Below, piece after piece: positions 53,477 to 61,722 of a stretch of 64,000 bases of DNA. The first letter of the stretch is position 1, and each line of letters opens with the position of its first letter. The notes under the pieces were generated by a model, which saw nothing but the letters and a program-made list of their open reading frames with translations, had not been told where the DNA came from and did no database searches. The stretch covers positions 868,001-932,000 of the forward strand of contig NZ_BNEL01000001.1 of assembly GCF_018327685.1 (NCBI RefSeq), read 5' to 3'. The DNA comes from Streptomyces sp. TS71-3. GTDB taxonomy: Bacteria > Actinomycetota > Actinomycetes > Streptomycetales > Streptomycetaceae. The position numbers were made by a program, and so were the translations under genes.

Positions 53477-53491
53477 CTTAACGGCGTTAAG
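53477..53491. promoter_or_regulatory. TetR operator 2
   Basis: CTTAACGGCGTTAAG is an inverted repeat of 7-bp arms, 9 bp before the TetR GTG start. With the site at 53440 (centre to centre 37 bp) it would let the repressor control both divergent genes. Confidence 0.78.
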
Positions 53492-53500
53492 CTGTCAACC

Positions 53501-54211
53501 GTGGCAGCGACACGTACGGGCCGGCTGGACCGGCGCAAGGTGGCGGACACCGCTCTGCGGCTTCTCAACGAAGTGGGCCTGGAGGGGCTGACCCTGCGCG
53601 GCATCGCCGCGGAACTCCAGGTGAAGGCGCCCGCCCTGTACTGGCACTTCAAGGACAAGCAGGCGCTGCTCGACGAGATGGCGACCGAGATGCTCCGGCG
53701 GATGGGCGACGGCCTCCAGCAGGCGCCCGAGGACTGGCGGGAGGCGGTGGCCCGCTCCATGGGGAGCATGCGCGAGAACCTGCTGCGGTACCGCGACGGC
53801 GCCCGGGTGTTCAGCGGTACGCGGTTCACGGACACGTCGTTCGCGGGGCCCATGGAGGCGAACCTGGCGGCGCTCACGAACGCCGGCTTCACGCCGGCCG
53901 CGGCGGCGCGCGCGTGGCACACGGCCTACAGCTTCACCATCGGCTTCGTGATCGAGGAGCAGGCCATGAGCGCCGTGGAGGACGGCGCTTCCTCGCCCGA
54001 CCTGGAGGCCCGTGCGGAGAGCCTGGAGGGGCACCCGCTCGCGGCCCGGGCCGGCTACGAGTACTTCCGCGACTACGACCGCGGCTTCGAGGAGGGCCTT
54101 CGGGCCGTGATCGCGGGCGTGGCGGCCACGCTGCTCACGGCGGCTCCCGGGGAACCCCCGGGCGGGGCCCGGGCGGGCGGGCCGAGGGCTGGTCCCGGCG
54201 GGCCCCGGTGA
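53501..54211 (+). CDS. TetR-family transcriptional repressor (TetR class C-terminal domain)
   Basis: A 236-aa repressor. The helix-turn-helix region is 'VADTALRLLNEVGLEGLTLRGIAAELQVKAPALYWHFKDKQALLDEMA', which is close to tetracycline-type TetR proteins, and the C-terminal ligand domain includes 'YSFTIGFVIEEQAM' and 'FEEGLRAVIAGV'. The last about 25 residues are Gly/Ala/Pro-rich. The GTG at 53501 is chosen because it lies just after the operator and starts the protein directly before the HTH. It should repress the divergent flavin monooxygenase and itself until an aromatic ligand binds. Confidence 0.88.
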   Translation: MAATRTGRLDRRKVADTALRLLNEVGLEGLTLRGIAAELQVKAPALYWHFKDKQALLDEMATEMLRRMGDGLQQAPEDWREAVARSMGSMRENLLRYRDGARVFSGTRFTDTSFAGPMEANLAALTNAGFTPAAAARAWHTAYSFTIGFVIEEQAMSAVEDGASSPDLEARAESLEGHPLAARAGYEYFRDYDRGFEEGLRAVIAGVAATLLTAAPGEPPGGARAGGPRAGPGGPR

Positions 54212-54308
54212 GGGGCCGCTGTCCGGGGGCTGCCCCTGCCGTGCGTCCGGAGGCTCGGGTGCGACCCGCGGAAACTCATCGGGTGCGCCCCCGGAAACTC
54301 ATAAGGGC

Positions 54309-54337
54309 GCGGCACCGGACGTCATGCCCGGTGCCGC
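54309..54337. terminator. Convergent terminator hairpin
   Basis: Perfect 10-bp arms GCGGCACCGG/CCGGTGCCGC with a 9-nt loop, between the TetR gene and the convergent methyltransferase gene. Two copies of CGGAAACTCAT (near 54269 and 54292) precede it. Confidence 0.7.
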
Positions 54338-54355
54338 ACCCTGCTGAGCGATCCG

Positions 54356-55303
54356 TCAGGCGCGGCCCTGCCGGCGCGCCCTGCTGCGGCGTACCGCGCG
54401 GGTGATGACCGGCGGCAGGACGTCCACGGCGAGGCGCGCGGCGGGGGAGCGGCCGGTCTTCTTGGCCGGGCTCGCGGCGGGCGCCGAGGCCGCGGGTGCG
54501 CCGGCCGCGGGCGCCTTCTTCGGCGCGGCGGCGGGGGCGGGCGCGCCGTGCCGCGAGAACGGGAAGTCCGGGGCGTTCATGCCGCGGGAGCGGAGCCGGA
54601 CGAGGCGGTGCCCGGCGGCCTCCTGGAGGCTCAGCCCGCAGTCCTCGCGCCCTTCGGCCATCGCGATCAGCTCGTCCTGGATCGGCTCCGGGTCGTCCCA
54701 GGTGCCGTAGAGCTTCTGGGTGCTCAGGCAGATCGGACGCAGCCCGCGGTTGAGGACCGCCTCCCAGGTGGCGACGGCCACACCGGGCGTGTGCTCCGAG
54801 CGGAAGTCGTCGAGGACGACGACGCCGCCGGGCGCCAGCACCTTCTGCGCCGTGGCGATGTCGCCGTACACGTGCTCGTACAGGTGCGACGCGTCGACGT
54901 GCACGAACCGGCACGTGCCCGCCTCGACGTGCTCGGCGGCCAGGGAGCTGGGGCCCTGGAGGACCTTCGGCAGCTCGTCGTGGAACGAGAGGTAGTTCCG
55001 CTCGAAGGCCTCGCGGGTCAGCATCGAGTACGACTTCTTCATCTCGTCGACGTTGGCCGTGTCGGGCGCGTCGGACTCGAACAGGTCGCAGACGGTGAAG
55101 TGCTCGTCGTCCCTCAGGTGCCGGCCCAGGAAGATCGCGCTCTTCCCCATGAACACGCCGAGCTCCAACAGGTCACCGCGCTGGCCTTGGGTCTCCTGCC
55201 GGGTCAGCAGCCACTCGAACAGGACTTGGTCGAGGGCGGGGAACCAGCCTCGAACGTCGCTGAGTTCTCGGGGCAGCGGAGCGGTCTCGTGCGTTGTCGT
55301 CAT
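54356..55303 (-). CDS. Class I methyltransferase (TylF/Methyltransf_24-like)
   Basis: A 315-aa protein. SAM motif I is DLLELGVFMGKSAIFLGRHL, later motifs are 'FVHVDASHLYEHVYGDI' and 'KVLAPGGVVVLDDFRSE', the pattern of metal-dependent sugar or small-molecule O-methyltransferases. The C-terminus (about 250-315) is a Lys/Ala/Pro tail ending in basic residues, perhaps membrane- or polymer-associated. It starts the cell-wall glycopolymer locus and may methylate its sugars. The ATG at 55303 lies in a context without a strong ribosome site. Confidence 0.8.
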   Translation of the reverse strand: MTTTHETAPLPRELSDVRGWFPALDQVLFEWLLTRQETQGQRGDLLELGVFMGKSAIFLGRHLRDDEHFTVCDLFESDAPDTANVDEMKKSYSMLTREAFERNYLSFHDELPKVLQGPSSLAAEHVEAGTCRFVHVDASHLYEHVYGDIATAQKVLAPGGVVVLDDFRSEHTPGVAVATWEAVLNRGLRPICLSTQKLYGTWDDPEPIQDELIAMAEGREDCGLSLQEAAGHRLVRLRSRGMNAPDFPFSRHGAPAPAAAPKKAPAAGAPAASAPAASPAKKTGRSPAARLAVDVLPPVITRAVRRSRARRQGRA

Positions 55304-55748
55304 GGGCGAACCTTCACGATGCGGACGGTGGGGCCTGCGATCGGACCGCTGGGGGACGGGCCTTGGCAAGGGGGACATTTTCAGTATGGAGCGGGCATAT
55401 CAGACACGCGCGGCGCCACATGGGCTGTTCGAGTGGAGAAGGGCCCGCGGTGACCGCGGTGGGTTCCACCGGCCGGCCGAGTCCGGGGTCCGGCCTCCAC
55501 CGGGTCCTGCTGCGCTCCCGCAGCGGCTGCCCGCGATGCCCTCGACTATGCCGGTTGACCGATGGCGGCCCGAGGACGGGCGAATGAAGAAATGTTTCAT
55601 TGTCGCGTCATGTGGAATTAACTTTACCGCCCCGGATCAGCCCCTTTTCTGCATCAGGGGGTCGAGATCCAGGGCAGGGGAAACCACGCCCCTGGCCGCC
55701 GCCGTTCGATTTCCGGGACGGGCGTGGCAGGGGCGTTCCGCGGTGCAG
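55304..55748. other. Intergenic region with promoter and terminator
   Basis: 445 bp. An AT-rich patch at 55583-55625 (GAAATGTTTCATT dyad) may contain the methyltransferase promoter. The acyltransferase terminator is at 55675. No gene is supported. Confidence 0.5.
55675..55694 (-). terminator. Hairpin after the acyltransferase gene
   Basis: Arms CAGGGG/CCCCTG with an 8-nt loop, 55 bp beyond the acyltransferase stop codon. Confidence 0.45.
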
Positions 55749-57005
55749 CTAGCGGGGCGTGGGGGCCGCGAGGGCCTTGCGGAGCTTCGGCGTCGCCCAC
55801 TTCTCGACGTACCGGTTGAGGAGCCAGGCCAGCAGCAGCATCCCGGCGATGGAGAGCGTGAACGTCGCCCAGGAGGGCACGCCCAGGCCGCGGTGGAGCA
55901 TCCTGACGGCGACCCAGCCCAGGTGCTCGTGCACCAGGTAGAAGGGGTACGTGAGCGCCCCGGCGACGGTCAGCCAGCGCCAGTCGGCCCACTTGAGGGC
56001 GCCCAGCGCGATGGCGCCGACGAGCACGTAGCCGAGCGTGACGATCAGCATGATCACCGACGCGTGCCGGTACGAGAAGAAGTCAGGGTTGGGCGCGTGC
56101 CACAGGCTCGCCACGGCGTAGTGCTGCCCTATGAGCCAGTTGACGACCACGATGCCCCAGGCCACGGCGTCCCGGCGGTTGCGGTGCAGCAGGTACAGGC
56201 CCATGCCGCCGATGAAGTACGAGGCGTACTGGGGCATCAGCACCAGGTTGAGCAGGGGCTGGTTCGCCGCCTGGGCGATGGCGGCGCCCATCGTCCACAT
56301 CGCGCAGAACAGCACCACCCTGCGGCGGGTGACGCCCGGCAGCACCAGGAAGAGCGCGAAGAGCGCGTAGAAGCGGATCTCCACCCAGAGCGTCCAGTCC
56401 ACGCCCAGCACCCGGTCCGCGCCCAGCGGCTCCTGGAGCAGCGTCAGGTTCACCAGGGCGTCACTCGGGGACACCGTGCGGTACACCACCGGCGGCAGCG
56501 CGAAGACCAGCGTGATCAGCACCACGGCGACCCAGTACGCGGGCATCAGCCGGGAGACCCGGGAGGCGAAGAAGGACCGCAGGGGCCGCCCCCAGCCGCT
56601 CATACAGATGACGAAACCGCTGATCACAAAGAAGATCTGCACACCAAGGCAGCCGTAGGCGAACCACTGGTGCATCGTGGGGAACTGGTGCCGCGGCGTG
56701 TCGCCCCAGGCGCTCGCGATCACACCGTCGCGGCCGCCGTAGTGGTACACCGCCACCATCAGCGCCGCGACCAGCCGCAGACCGTCCAGCGCGCGCAGCC
56801 GCCCGCCGCCGCGCTGCGCGGGGCGCCGGGGCGTGGGAATGGTCGTACGGGGCGCCGGCGGGGGTGCGAGATGGCTCGGCGCCTGGGCCGGGAGGGGGCC
56901 CGTCCGCTGGGCCTGAGCCGGATCCGGTGGTGCCTGGGACGTTCCGGGCCCGTCTTGCGTGTCCTGGACCAGCGGACCACGCGAGCCCTCTGGGGTGATC
57001 GTCAC
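55749..57005 (-). CDS. Membrane acyltransferase (acyltransferase 3 family)
   Basis: A 418-aa integral membrane enzyme with about ten hydrophobic helices. The N-terminal 70 residues are Pro/Gln-rich and cytoplasmic. The family signature begins 'RALDGLRLVAALMVAVYHYGG' with the conserved His, then 'GCLGVQIFFVISGFVI' and 'FFASRVSRLMPAYWVAV'. Such proteins O-acetylate extracellular polysaccharides or antibiotics. Its position between a methyltransferase and a polysialyltransferase-like gene suggests O-acetylation of the cell-wall glycopolymer. The GTG at 57005 has AAGGGACACCT upstream. Confidence 0.87.
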   Translation of the reverse strand: MTITPEGSRGPLVQDTQDGPGTSQAPPDPAQAQRTGPLPAQAPSHLAPPPAPRTTIPTPRRPAQRGGGRLRALDGLRLVAALMVAVYHYGGRDGVIASAWGDTPRHQFPTMHQWFAYGCLGVQIFFVISGFVICMSGWGRPLRSFFASRVSRLMPAYWVAVVLITLVFALPPVVYRTVSPSDALVNLTLLQEPLGADRVLGVDWTLWVEIRFYALFALFLVLPGVTRRRVVLFCAMWTMGAAIAQAANQPLLNLVLMPQYASYFIGGMGLYLLHRNRRDAVAWGIVVVNWLIGQHYAVASLWHAPNPDFFSYRHASVIMLIVTLGYVLVGAIALGALKWADWRWLTVAGALTYPFYLVHEHLGWVAVRMLHRGLGVPSWATFTLSIAGMLLLAWLLNRYVEKWATPKLRKALAAPTPR

Positions 57006-57264
57006 AGGTGTCCCTTCGCGGCATGCGCTCGACTACAGGGGGCGCACAGGCGCGCGCCCGGAGCGGTCAGCCTAAAACCCGCGCAACCCGAAAACCGGTA
57101 CGAAAATAGTCGGTTCGCCCGGTCGACGCCACGAGTTCACCTGATGTCCGTCTCTGTTTCCCGATCCGTTGCCGGATGGAAACCCGCGAAACGTCCGGGG
57201 TTCCTGCGGCACGGGGGTGTGGAGCCGGCAGGTCCCGGGAACGGCAGAGCGCCCAGGACACGCC

Positions 57265-57326
57265 CGGCGCCTGGAACGTTCAGGGCGCCCAGGTCCGCCT
57301 GGGCGCCCTGAACGTTCCAGGCGCCG
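57265..57326. terminator. Perfect 29-bp palindrome with a 4-nt loop
   Basis: Arms of 29 bp (beginning CGGCGCCTGGAACGTTCAGG) are exactly complementary around the loop TCCG. It lies 120 bp downstream of the polysialyltransferase-like gene and 260 bp upstream of the acyltransferase gene. It is far longer than a normal terminator and contains AACGTT on each arm. It would give a very stable RNA hairpin and may block read-through or stabilise the mRNA end. Confidence 0.85.
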
Positions 57327-57377
57327 AGGGTGAACCTGGGCGCCCGGGAAAGCGAGCGGAACTCCGGGGCGGGGGAG

Positions 57378-57426
57378 CCCCGGTACGGAAAGCCGGGGCG
57401 GCCCCGCCCCGGTACGGAAAGCCGGG
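57378..57426. repeat. 20-bp direct repeat pair
   Basis: CCCCGGTACGGAAAGCCGGG occurs exactly twice (57378-57397 and 57407-57426), 20 bp beyond the end of the polysialyltransferase-like gene. Each unit can form a small stem. Confidence 0.75.
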
Positions 57427-57445
57427 CCGTGTCCGGCCCGGCGTC

Positions 57446-58831
57446 CTAGCGCTTCACGGAGCGCCGCAGCGCCCGCGCCTGGCGCACCACACGGCGCAGC
57501 CGGGCATTGCGCGGGATGAAGGCGAGCTGCGCGGGAACGGCGCCCGGCAGGCCGAGCGCGGTGAGCCGGCGCCGCTTGAAGTACCGCCTGGTGTGCGCGT
57601 TGAGATGCCGGGAGAGGTAGGCCTCCGCGTCCGGCCGCCGGTCCGGGTAGATCTTCGGCTGCATGGCGAACCCGACCGCCGTGACGAGCCCGGTCAGCTC
57701 CTGCTTCTCGGGGTCGATGAGCTGGGCCTCCACCATGGCCCGGTCGGTCAGCTCGGGCAGCATCGTGTCCACGATCGTGACGGGCACGCGGTTGCTGTTC
57801 TGGTACGGGGTGAGGCGTTCCAGCAGCAGCTCGGTGCCGAGCCGGGCGACCGGCAGGCCGTAGAAGGTGGCGGCGGTGAACAGGGCCGTGGAGAAGCAGC
57901 CGACGACCAGCGCGGGCTGCATCCGCTGGTAGAGCACCTCGGCGAGCACGGGCGTGTCGAGGACCGTCAGGTCGGCGCCGAGCTTCTCGGCCTCGTCCTC
58001 CGCCTGCCTCGACCAGCGTGCCGGCGCCATCGGGTGGGGCTTGAACACGATCTTCTTGTGGCCGAGGGCGACCGCGCCGCGCACCATCCGGGCGTGCAGG
58101 TCCTCCTCTTCCTCGCCGGTGAGGATCTCCAGTGCGGAGAGGTACTGGCCGAGCAGCAGCGCGGGCCCGCGCAGCTCGGGCAGCTTCGTGGTGGCGGCGT
58201 CGCCGAGCTCGCCGAGCACCTTCACGAAGACCTCGGTGGGCACGACCTCCGGCTGCACGTCGAACTCGGTCAGCAGCAGCGGCGTGAGCCCGGGTACCAG
58301 GTCCAGGTGGAGCAGCCGCCGCACGCGGGTGCCCACCAGCGGGTCCAGCTTGTTGCGGGTGGGGCCGTAGCTCATCAGCCCGTCGGCGTAGACGTCGATG
58401 GGGGCGCCGGTGAAGATCTGGCTGATAGCCAGCGACGGGTTGACCTGGATGGACTCCAGGGCCAGCTCCACCGCGTCGTCGCCGAGGTCCCAGGCGAGCC
58501 GCAGATACCGTTCCCACAGGGGGATGTCGTCCGCGCGCGGGGACCAGCCGCCCGGGTGGAAGGGGAAGATCGTCTCGTTCCACGACAGGACGTCGTCGAA
58601 ACGGTGCCGGAGCCGGTCGAAGCCCGCCATCTCGTCGAGCGGGGGCGTGGTCTCGGGCGTCGCCGAGTTGTTCAGGACGAGCAGGATCGAGCGGTCCGTG
58701 GCGGTGAAGCAGTCCGCGTCGATGGCCGCGGCCAGGGTGGCGGCGCCGTACAGCGTGGAGGCGCAGTAGATACGGGTGGTCCTGCGGCGGGCGGCCAGCG
58801 GCGCCGCGCCCGGGAGGGCCGTGGTGCTCAC
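57446..58831 (-). CDS. Polysialyltransferase-like glycosyltransferase
   Basis: A 461-aa protein. Motifs of bacterial polysialyltransferases (GT-B fold, capsule type) are present: 'FKPHPMAPARW' supplies the HP pair and 'VVGCFSTALFTAATFYGLP' the S/T CMP-binding motif; 'YADGLMSYGP' resembles the D/E-x-G region. It should transfer a CMP-activated nonulosonic acid (sialic acid or Kdn) to a growing polymer. The C-terminal basic tail may contact membrane. The GTG start overlaps the stop of the upstream GT2 gene (GTGA). The activated-sugar enzymes are encoded just to the right. Confidence 0.82.
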   Translation of the reverse strand: MSTTALPGAAPLAARRRTTRIYCASTLYGAATLAAAIDADCFTATDRSILLVLNNSATPETTPPLDEMAGFDRLRHRFDDVLSWNETIFPFHPGGWSPRADDIPLWERYLRLAWDLGDDAVELALESIQVNPSLAISQIFTGAPIDVYADGLMSYGPTRNKLDPLVGTRVRRLLHLDLVPGLTPLLLTEFDVQPEVVPTEVFVKVLGELGDAATTKLPELRGPALLLGQYLSALEILTGEEEEDLHARMVRGAVALGHKKIVFKPHPMAPARWSRQAEDEAEKLGADLTVLDTPVLAEVLYQRMQPALVVGCFSTALFTAATFYGLPVARLGTELLLERLTPYQNSNRVPVTIVDTMLPELTDRAMVEAQLIDPEKQELTGLVTAVGFAMQPKIYPDRRPDAEAYLSRHLNAHTRRYFKRRRLTALGLPGAVPAQLAFIPRNARLRRVVRQARALRRSVKR

Positions 58832-59838
58832 GCGGCGGCCTCCCCGGCCGACACCGGGCGGCGGCGCAGCCTGCGCAGCCGGCTGGCGCGCTGGATGTCC
58901 ATGGAGTCGAGGGCGTCGTCCAGGATCGCCTGCGGCATCCTCTTCAGCGCCGCCGTGCTCATCGCCTTCAGTTTCCGCGCCACGGGGGGTTCGAACCTTT
59001 CGATGGAGCCCAGATGGTGGGAGATGATCGCGCAGTAGGTGCGCACCGCCTTCGGCAGCAGGCTGTCCGCCTCGGGGTCCTGAGCGGTCTCCTGGATCAC
59101 CTGGTCGAAGGCCCGGATGAAGTCGAGCTGGCGGACGTCGCCGATCTGCGTGAGAGAGGATGCCACGCCGCGGCGGTAGAAGACACCGAGCAGGCTCACC
59201 GCGGCGAAGGACTCCGCCTCGCGGTGCAGCTTCCAGATCCACGGCCGGTCCTCGGCCGTGCGCAGCCCGTCCCTGAAGTGCAGCACGCCCTTGTCGATCA
59301 GCCGCCGGTGGTAGATCCCGGCCCAGGCGTAGGCGTAGTCGACGGAGGTGGAGCGGTGTGCCGGCAGGATCGCGTCCCGCGGGCGCATCACCTCACCTCG
59401 CCTGCCGTGCGGGACCCGGTGCACGCTGCGCGCCCGCGCGGTGCACTGCACGTGGTCCGTGCGCACGAAGTCGCAGCCCAGGGCCTCGATGGCGCCGACG
59501 AGCTGGGGGTAGTACCCGGGTGCCAGCCAGTCGTCGCCGTCCAGGAACGTCAGGTACTCGCCCTGGGCCGCGTCGATGCCGGTGTTCCGCGCCGTCGCGA
59601 GGCCGCCGTTCTGCTCATGTCTGATGAGCTTGGAGCCCGGCAGGTCGCGTACTGCCTGCTCAAGGATGTCCGGAGTGCCGTCCTTCGAACAATCGTCGAC
59701 GAAGATGAATTCGTAGCCGTCGCCCGCGTTCGCGCGCAGGCTTCTCAATGTGTCGGGCGCATATTGCTGCACGTTGTAGAACGGCACAATGACGGAGAGC
59801 TTAACCACGTCCGTGACGTTAGGGGACCCCCTCATCAT
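58828..59838 (-). CDS. Family 2 glycosyltransferase
   Basis: A 336-aa cytoplasmic GT-A enzyme. 'LSVIVPFYNVQQYAPDTLRSL' starts the nucleotide fold, FIFVDDCSKDGT and FLDGDDWLAPG are the donor and metal motifs, and 'RTAEDRPWIWKL' is the catalytic ED region. It resembles GT2 proteins that build teichoic-like or sialic polymers. The ATG at 59838 is given; a GTG at 59808 would start closer to the fold. Divergent from the DUF6716-like gene across a 169-bp promoter region (59839-60007). Confidence 0.85.
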   Translation of the reverse strand: MMRGSPNVTDVVKLSVIVPFYNVQQYAPDTLRSLRANAGDGYEFIFVDDCSKDGTPDILEQAVRDLPGSKLIRHEQNGGLATARNTGIDAAQGEYLTFLDGDDWLAPGYYPQLVGAIEALGCDFVRTDHVQCTARARSVHRVPHGRRGEVMRPRDAILPAHRSTSVDYAYAWAGIYHRRLIDKGVLHFRDGLRTAEDRPWIWKLHREAESFAAVSLLGVFYRRGVASSLTQIGDVRQLDFIRAFDQVIQETAQDPEADSLLPKAVRTYCAIISHHLGSIERFEPPVARKLKAMSTAALKRMPQAILDDALDSMDIQRASRLRRLRRRPVSAGEAAA

Positions 59839-60007
59839 TCGGCGTGGCTCTTGGTGAGATGGAAGGTGAACGACACGTGACGATCTGGTGAACTCAGCCT
59901 TTTTCCCTATGGTCGAGGCGTTGCGTATCCATTCGTCGACCCTCTGTTAACCGTTTGTTGGCCTTGGGTTGGGCCGCGGCTACGAATGCCTTCCTAGCGT
60001 CGCAGAC

Positions 60008-61399
60008 GTGCCAGCAAGTACCTCGAAGCCCCTGCGGGTGGCCGTTCTCGCGGACTCCGACACCCGGTGGAAGTGGGGGGCGCTCACCGCTTCCCGCATC
60101 GTGTCGGATGCCCGCCTCGACGGCTACCTCCTGCGTGGCCGCGCCACGCCGACGCCCCGCCAGCTCTCGGAGGTGGGAATCGCCGCGGACTCGCTGCGCG
60201 AGGTCACCGCGGTCGAGTTCCTCCGCGAGATGAGCGGCAAGGCCCCGCAGGACGCGGCCGCCGACGGCGCGCCCGCGGACGGCGCGCCCTCCGAGGGCGT
60301 GCCCGCCGGTGGCGGAAGAGAGGCACGGCTGCCCGATGTGATCATCCTCGCGCTGGTCGGCGGCGGCGTACAGGCGCTCCTGCACGGCCTCGCGCGTGCC
60401 TGGGAGGGCCGCACCCACCGCCCCGTGGTCGTCACCGGCTACGTCGGCGTGGTCTACGAGAAGCTGGCCGACGGCTTGCTGCTGCGGCACGGCGCCGACA
60501 TGGTGCTCGCCAACTCGCGGCAGGACGCCGAGCGCTTCCGCGGCGTCTACACGGGCGTCGGCGCCGACGACACCTCGGTCGTCGAGACCGCGCTGCCCTT
60601 CCTCGGCGGCGCCCCGTACACGGCGCCCCACACCCCGTACACGGTCGTGTTCGCCGCGCAGCCCTCGGTGCCCGAGACCCGCGCCGAGCGCACCCACCTG
60701 CTGAACCGCCTCGTCCAGCACGCCCGCATGCACCCCGACCGCGAGGTGCTGCTCAAGCTGCGCAGCAAGCCCGGAGAGCACACCACCCACATCGAGGAGC
60801 TGCCCTACCAGCGGCTCGCCCAGCGCGCCGGCACCCTGCCCGGGAACTTCAAGACCGTCTACGGCCACATGGGCGAGGTGCTCGACCGCACCGACCTGCT
60901 GGTCACCGTCTCCTCCACGGCCGCCCTGGAGTCCCTGCACCGCCGCATCCCCACGGCGATCCTGACCGACGTCGGGGTGCGCGAGAAGCTCGGCAACCAC
61001 CACTTCCTCGGCTCCGGCTGCCTCACCTCCTGGGACCGGCTCGACGCCGGGGAACTCCCCGCCCCCGACCCGGCCTGGCTGGGGCGCCAGGGAGTCGCGG
61101 CGGACGGCGGCTACGAGAAGGCGTTCGACGCCGCGCGCGAGCGCATCGCCGCGCTGCTGGCCGGCGACGGGCTCCCGCCGCTGCGGCCGTACTACACGAG
61201 CGTCACCGCACCCGGATACCTGCCCGGCATCCTCGCCCGGCACCACCTGGACCCCGGCGGCAGCCCGCTGCCGGGTGCCCCCGGGGCCGACAAGGCGCCC
61301 GGCCCCGTGCGCCAGGTGGTGCGGCGCGCCGCGCGCGGCGCGTACCGCCACGGAGTGCAGCGGGTGGCGCCGGTGATCCGGCGGATGGGTGAGCTATGA
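60008..61399 (+). CDS. DUF6716-like putative glycosyltransferase
   Basis: A 463-aa protein. The N-terminus 'RVAVLADSDTRWKWGALTASRI' and C-terminal half with 'LLVTVSSTAALESLHRRIPTAI' (an S/T motif like that of the polysialyltransferase) suggest a GT-B fold acting with CMP-sugars. An Ala/Gly/Asp-rich insert (about 80-100) is low complexity. Found in Streptomyces nonulosonic-acid loci (recalled). The GTG at 60008 starts the protein. It is followed by 323 bp and then the cytidylyltransferase gene on the same strand. Confidence 0.75.
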   Translation: MPASTSKPLRVAVLADSDTRWKWGALTASRIVSDARLDGYLLRGRATPTPRQLSEVGIAADSLREVTAVEFLREMSGKAPQDAAADGAPADGAPSEGVPAGGGREARLPDVIILALVGGGVQALLHGLARAWEGRTHRPVVVTGYVGVVYEKLADGLLLRHGADMVLANSRQDAERFRGVYTGVGADDTSVVETALPFLGGAPYTAPHTPYTVVFAAQPSVPETRAERTHLLNRLVQHARMHPDREVLLKLRSKPGEHTTHIEELPYQRLAQRAGTLPGNFKTVYGHMGEVLDRTDLLVTVSSTAALESLHRRIPTAILTDVGVREKLGNHHFLGSGCLTSWDRLDAGELPAPDPAWLGRQGVAADGGYEKAFDAARERIAALLAGDGLPPLRPYYTSVTAPGYLPGILARHHLDPGGSPLPGAPGADKAPGPVRQVVRRAARGAYRHGVQRVAPVIRRMGEL

Positions 61400-61722
61400 C
61401 GGGTCCGGCCGGCCCCGGGCGCCTCACCTCGCGCGGACCCGTCCTCGATCACTCCGAGGGCCGCCGGGTCCCGGGCGAGGGGTGCGGAATGGGTCATTCC
61501 GGCATCTTGCTCCCGCCGTGCACGGTATTGTCCGCGCCTGTGGGTCCGCCGGGGGGAAGCCTCTCCCGGCACCCCGTCCGTGAGCCTCGCGGAGCCGTCC
61601 GCGCCGGCCGGCGCCTCGTTCTGAGCGGTCGCCGGGCCGGCCGCCGCAGAGCCGCCCACGACGGTCCGCCGCCCATTCCCCACCGCTGCCACCACCCTCA
61701 CTGTTCCCTCTAGGAGTTCCCC
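61400..61722. other. Intergenic/promoter region of the sugar-activation operon
   Basis: 323 bp with no supportable gene. A -10-like TATTGT near 61527 and the ribosome site TAGGAG before the ATG at 61723 suggest a separate promoter for the cytidylyltransferase-NeuB operon. Confidence 0.45.
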
